A stretch of DNA of 64,000 nt from positions 4,988,501 to 5,052,500 of the forward strand of contig NZ_CP045354.1 in the NCBI RefSeq assembly GCF_009363435.1, given 5' to 3'. Of the stretch, positions 63,622 through 64,000 are shown in pieces; within the stretch, counting starts at the first letter, position 1, and the number at the start of each line of letters is the position of its first letter. This DNA comes from Labrenzia sp. THAF82 (GTDB lineage Bacteria; Pseudomonadota; Alphaproteobacteria; Rhizobiales; Stappiaceae). The position numbers and the translations under genes are program-made. The notes under the pieces are model-generated. The model did no database searches. It had not been told where the DNA came from and saw nothing but the letters and a program-made list of their open reading frames with translations.

Positions 63622-64000
63622 TGACGGCCCAATCACTTGCAGACGACTACCTGTCCGGCGGACAGCTGAGATCGCTTCCCGAAGGGCATTTCATAGACGG
63701 AAAGCCGACCCCCGCATCAAACCGGAAGATGCAGAGCTTTGACCCGGGGCTTGCCGAACCGTTTGCCGAGTTTTCACTAGGCAGTGCCCAGGACCTTGAT
63801 CACGCCATTGATGCCGCTGAAAGGGCCGCCAGACACTGGCGGCAGGTGACACCTGCGGAGCGTTGCCGTGTGCTCAACAACGTTGCTCGTCTATTTCGCG
63901 AAAATGCCGACCGACTGTCGGTGATTGAAGTTGTCGACAGCGGCAAGACGCTTTCAGAGGCATCCGGCGACGTCCAGGCGTCCGCGCGCCTTTTTGAATA
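63621..64000 (+). CDS. Aldehyde dehydrogenase, N-terminal part (runs off window)
   Basis: The first 126 codons of an NAD(P)-dependent aldehyde dehydrogenase: GHFIDGKPT, FDPGLAEPFAEF, AAERAARHWRQVTPAERCRVL and VVDSGKTLSEASGDV are the family's early helices and nucleotide-lobe segments. It starts at ATG in TGATG with the GMC gene, so the pair probably performs alcohol to aldehyde to acid. The catalytic region lies beyond the window. Confidence 0.9.
   Translation, partial: MTAQSLADDYLSGGQLRSLPEGHFIDGKPTPASNRKMQSFDPGLAEPFAEFSLGSAQDLDHAIDAAERAARHWRQVTPAERCRVLNNVARLFRENADRLSVIEVVDSGKTLSEASGDVQASARLFE

Noticed and set aside
1..64000. Insertion sequences, CRISPR arrays, prophage or rRNA
   Set aside because: No transposase or phage motifs, spaced repeats or rRNA stretches were found on reading both strands.

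Overview
The window is ordinary-looking chromosome of an alphaproteobacterium, most likely a marine member of the Hyphomicrobiales close to Stappiaceae (Roseibium/Labrenzia/Stappia). The class assignment rests on what is present: a GcrA cell-cycle regulator, a class I (archaeal-type) lysyl-tRNA synthetase, a SAM-II riboswitch in front of metZ, DUF6460 and DUF1127 proteins, a two-domain dCTP deaminase, and an argD-argF-hslO operon. The genus is inference only. Genes are dense, often overlapping by 1-4 bases, with many GTG/TTG starts. I see no transposase, integrase, CRISPR array, rRNA or clear mobile island.

Layout. 0-15 kb: housekeeping and small-metabolism genes (DUF6460, HDAC-like deacetylase, MATE pump, pyrD, a nuclease-fold protein, lysS, TerB-like protein, apaG, a CDP-alcohol phosphotransferase, an Stf0-type sulfotransferase, metZ with its SAM-II riboswitch, dcd, a YigZ-like protein, and a single-domain voltage-gated sodium-channel homologue). 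15.3-16.2 kb: tRNA-Gly(CCC), a DUF1127 protein and an Lrp-type regulator. 16.4-22.9 kb: an accessory uptake locus with a divergent RpiR regulator, a TRAP transporter (small and large membrane subunits, then the binding protein), an M81/MlrC-like metallopeptidase and an orphan ABC-type binding protein. 22.9-29.3 kb: a fatty-acid-hydroxylase-family protein, a hydrolase and an RND efflux pair. 29.5-32.6 kb: argD-argF-hslO. 33.1-41.8 kb: gcrA, then the complete phosphate regulon phoR-pstS-pstC-pstA-pstB-phoU-phoB reading leftward with a Pho box before pstS. 42-49 kb: SRPBCC, MBL-fold, DUF1499, membrane protein, corA, pdxH, a lipoprotein and a type II DnaJ. 49-55 kb: clustered regulators (HxlR, ArsR, MarR) beside small stress or detoxification genes (DMT exporter, two SRPBCC/monooxygenase-type proteins, GNATs, a VOC-VOC-membrane fusion, ClbS/DfsB). 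55-64 kb: two tandem PuuB-like amine oxidoreductases with a GNAT, a fatty acid cis/trans isomerase, and a LysR regulator divergent from a GMC alcohol dehydrogenase and an aldehyde dehydrogenase that runs off the window.

The most interesting signals are regulatory: the SAM-II aptamer followed by an intrinsic terminator, a four-copy TGTACTT-type operator array between rpiR and the TRAP genes, a near-consensus CtrA box with stacked palindromes before gcrA, a 42-bp operator between hxlR and its divergent exporter, and GTTATA repeats between arsR and marR. Among proteins, the sodium channel, the heme-c cis/trans isomerase, the VOC-membrane fusion and the TRAP/M81 operon deserve attention. I did not find a convincing wholly new multi-gene system. 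All calls come from reading the sequence; no database search was run.
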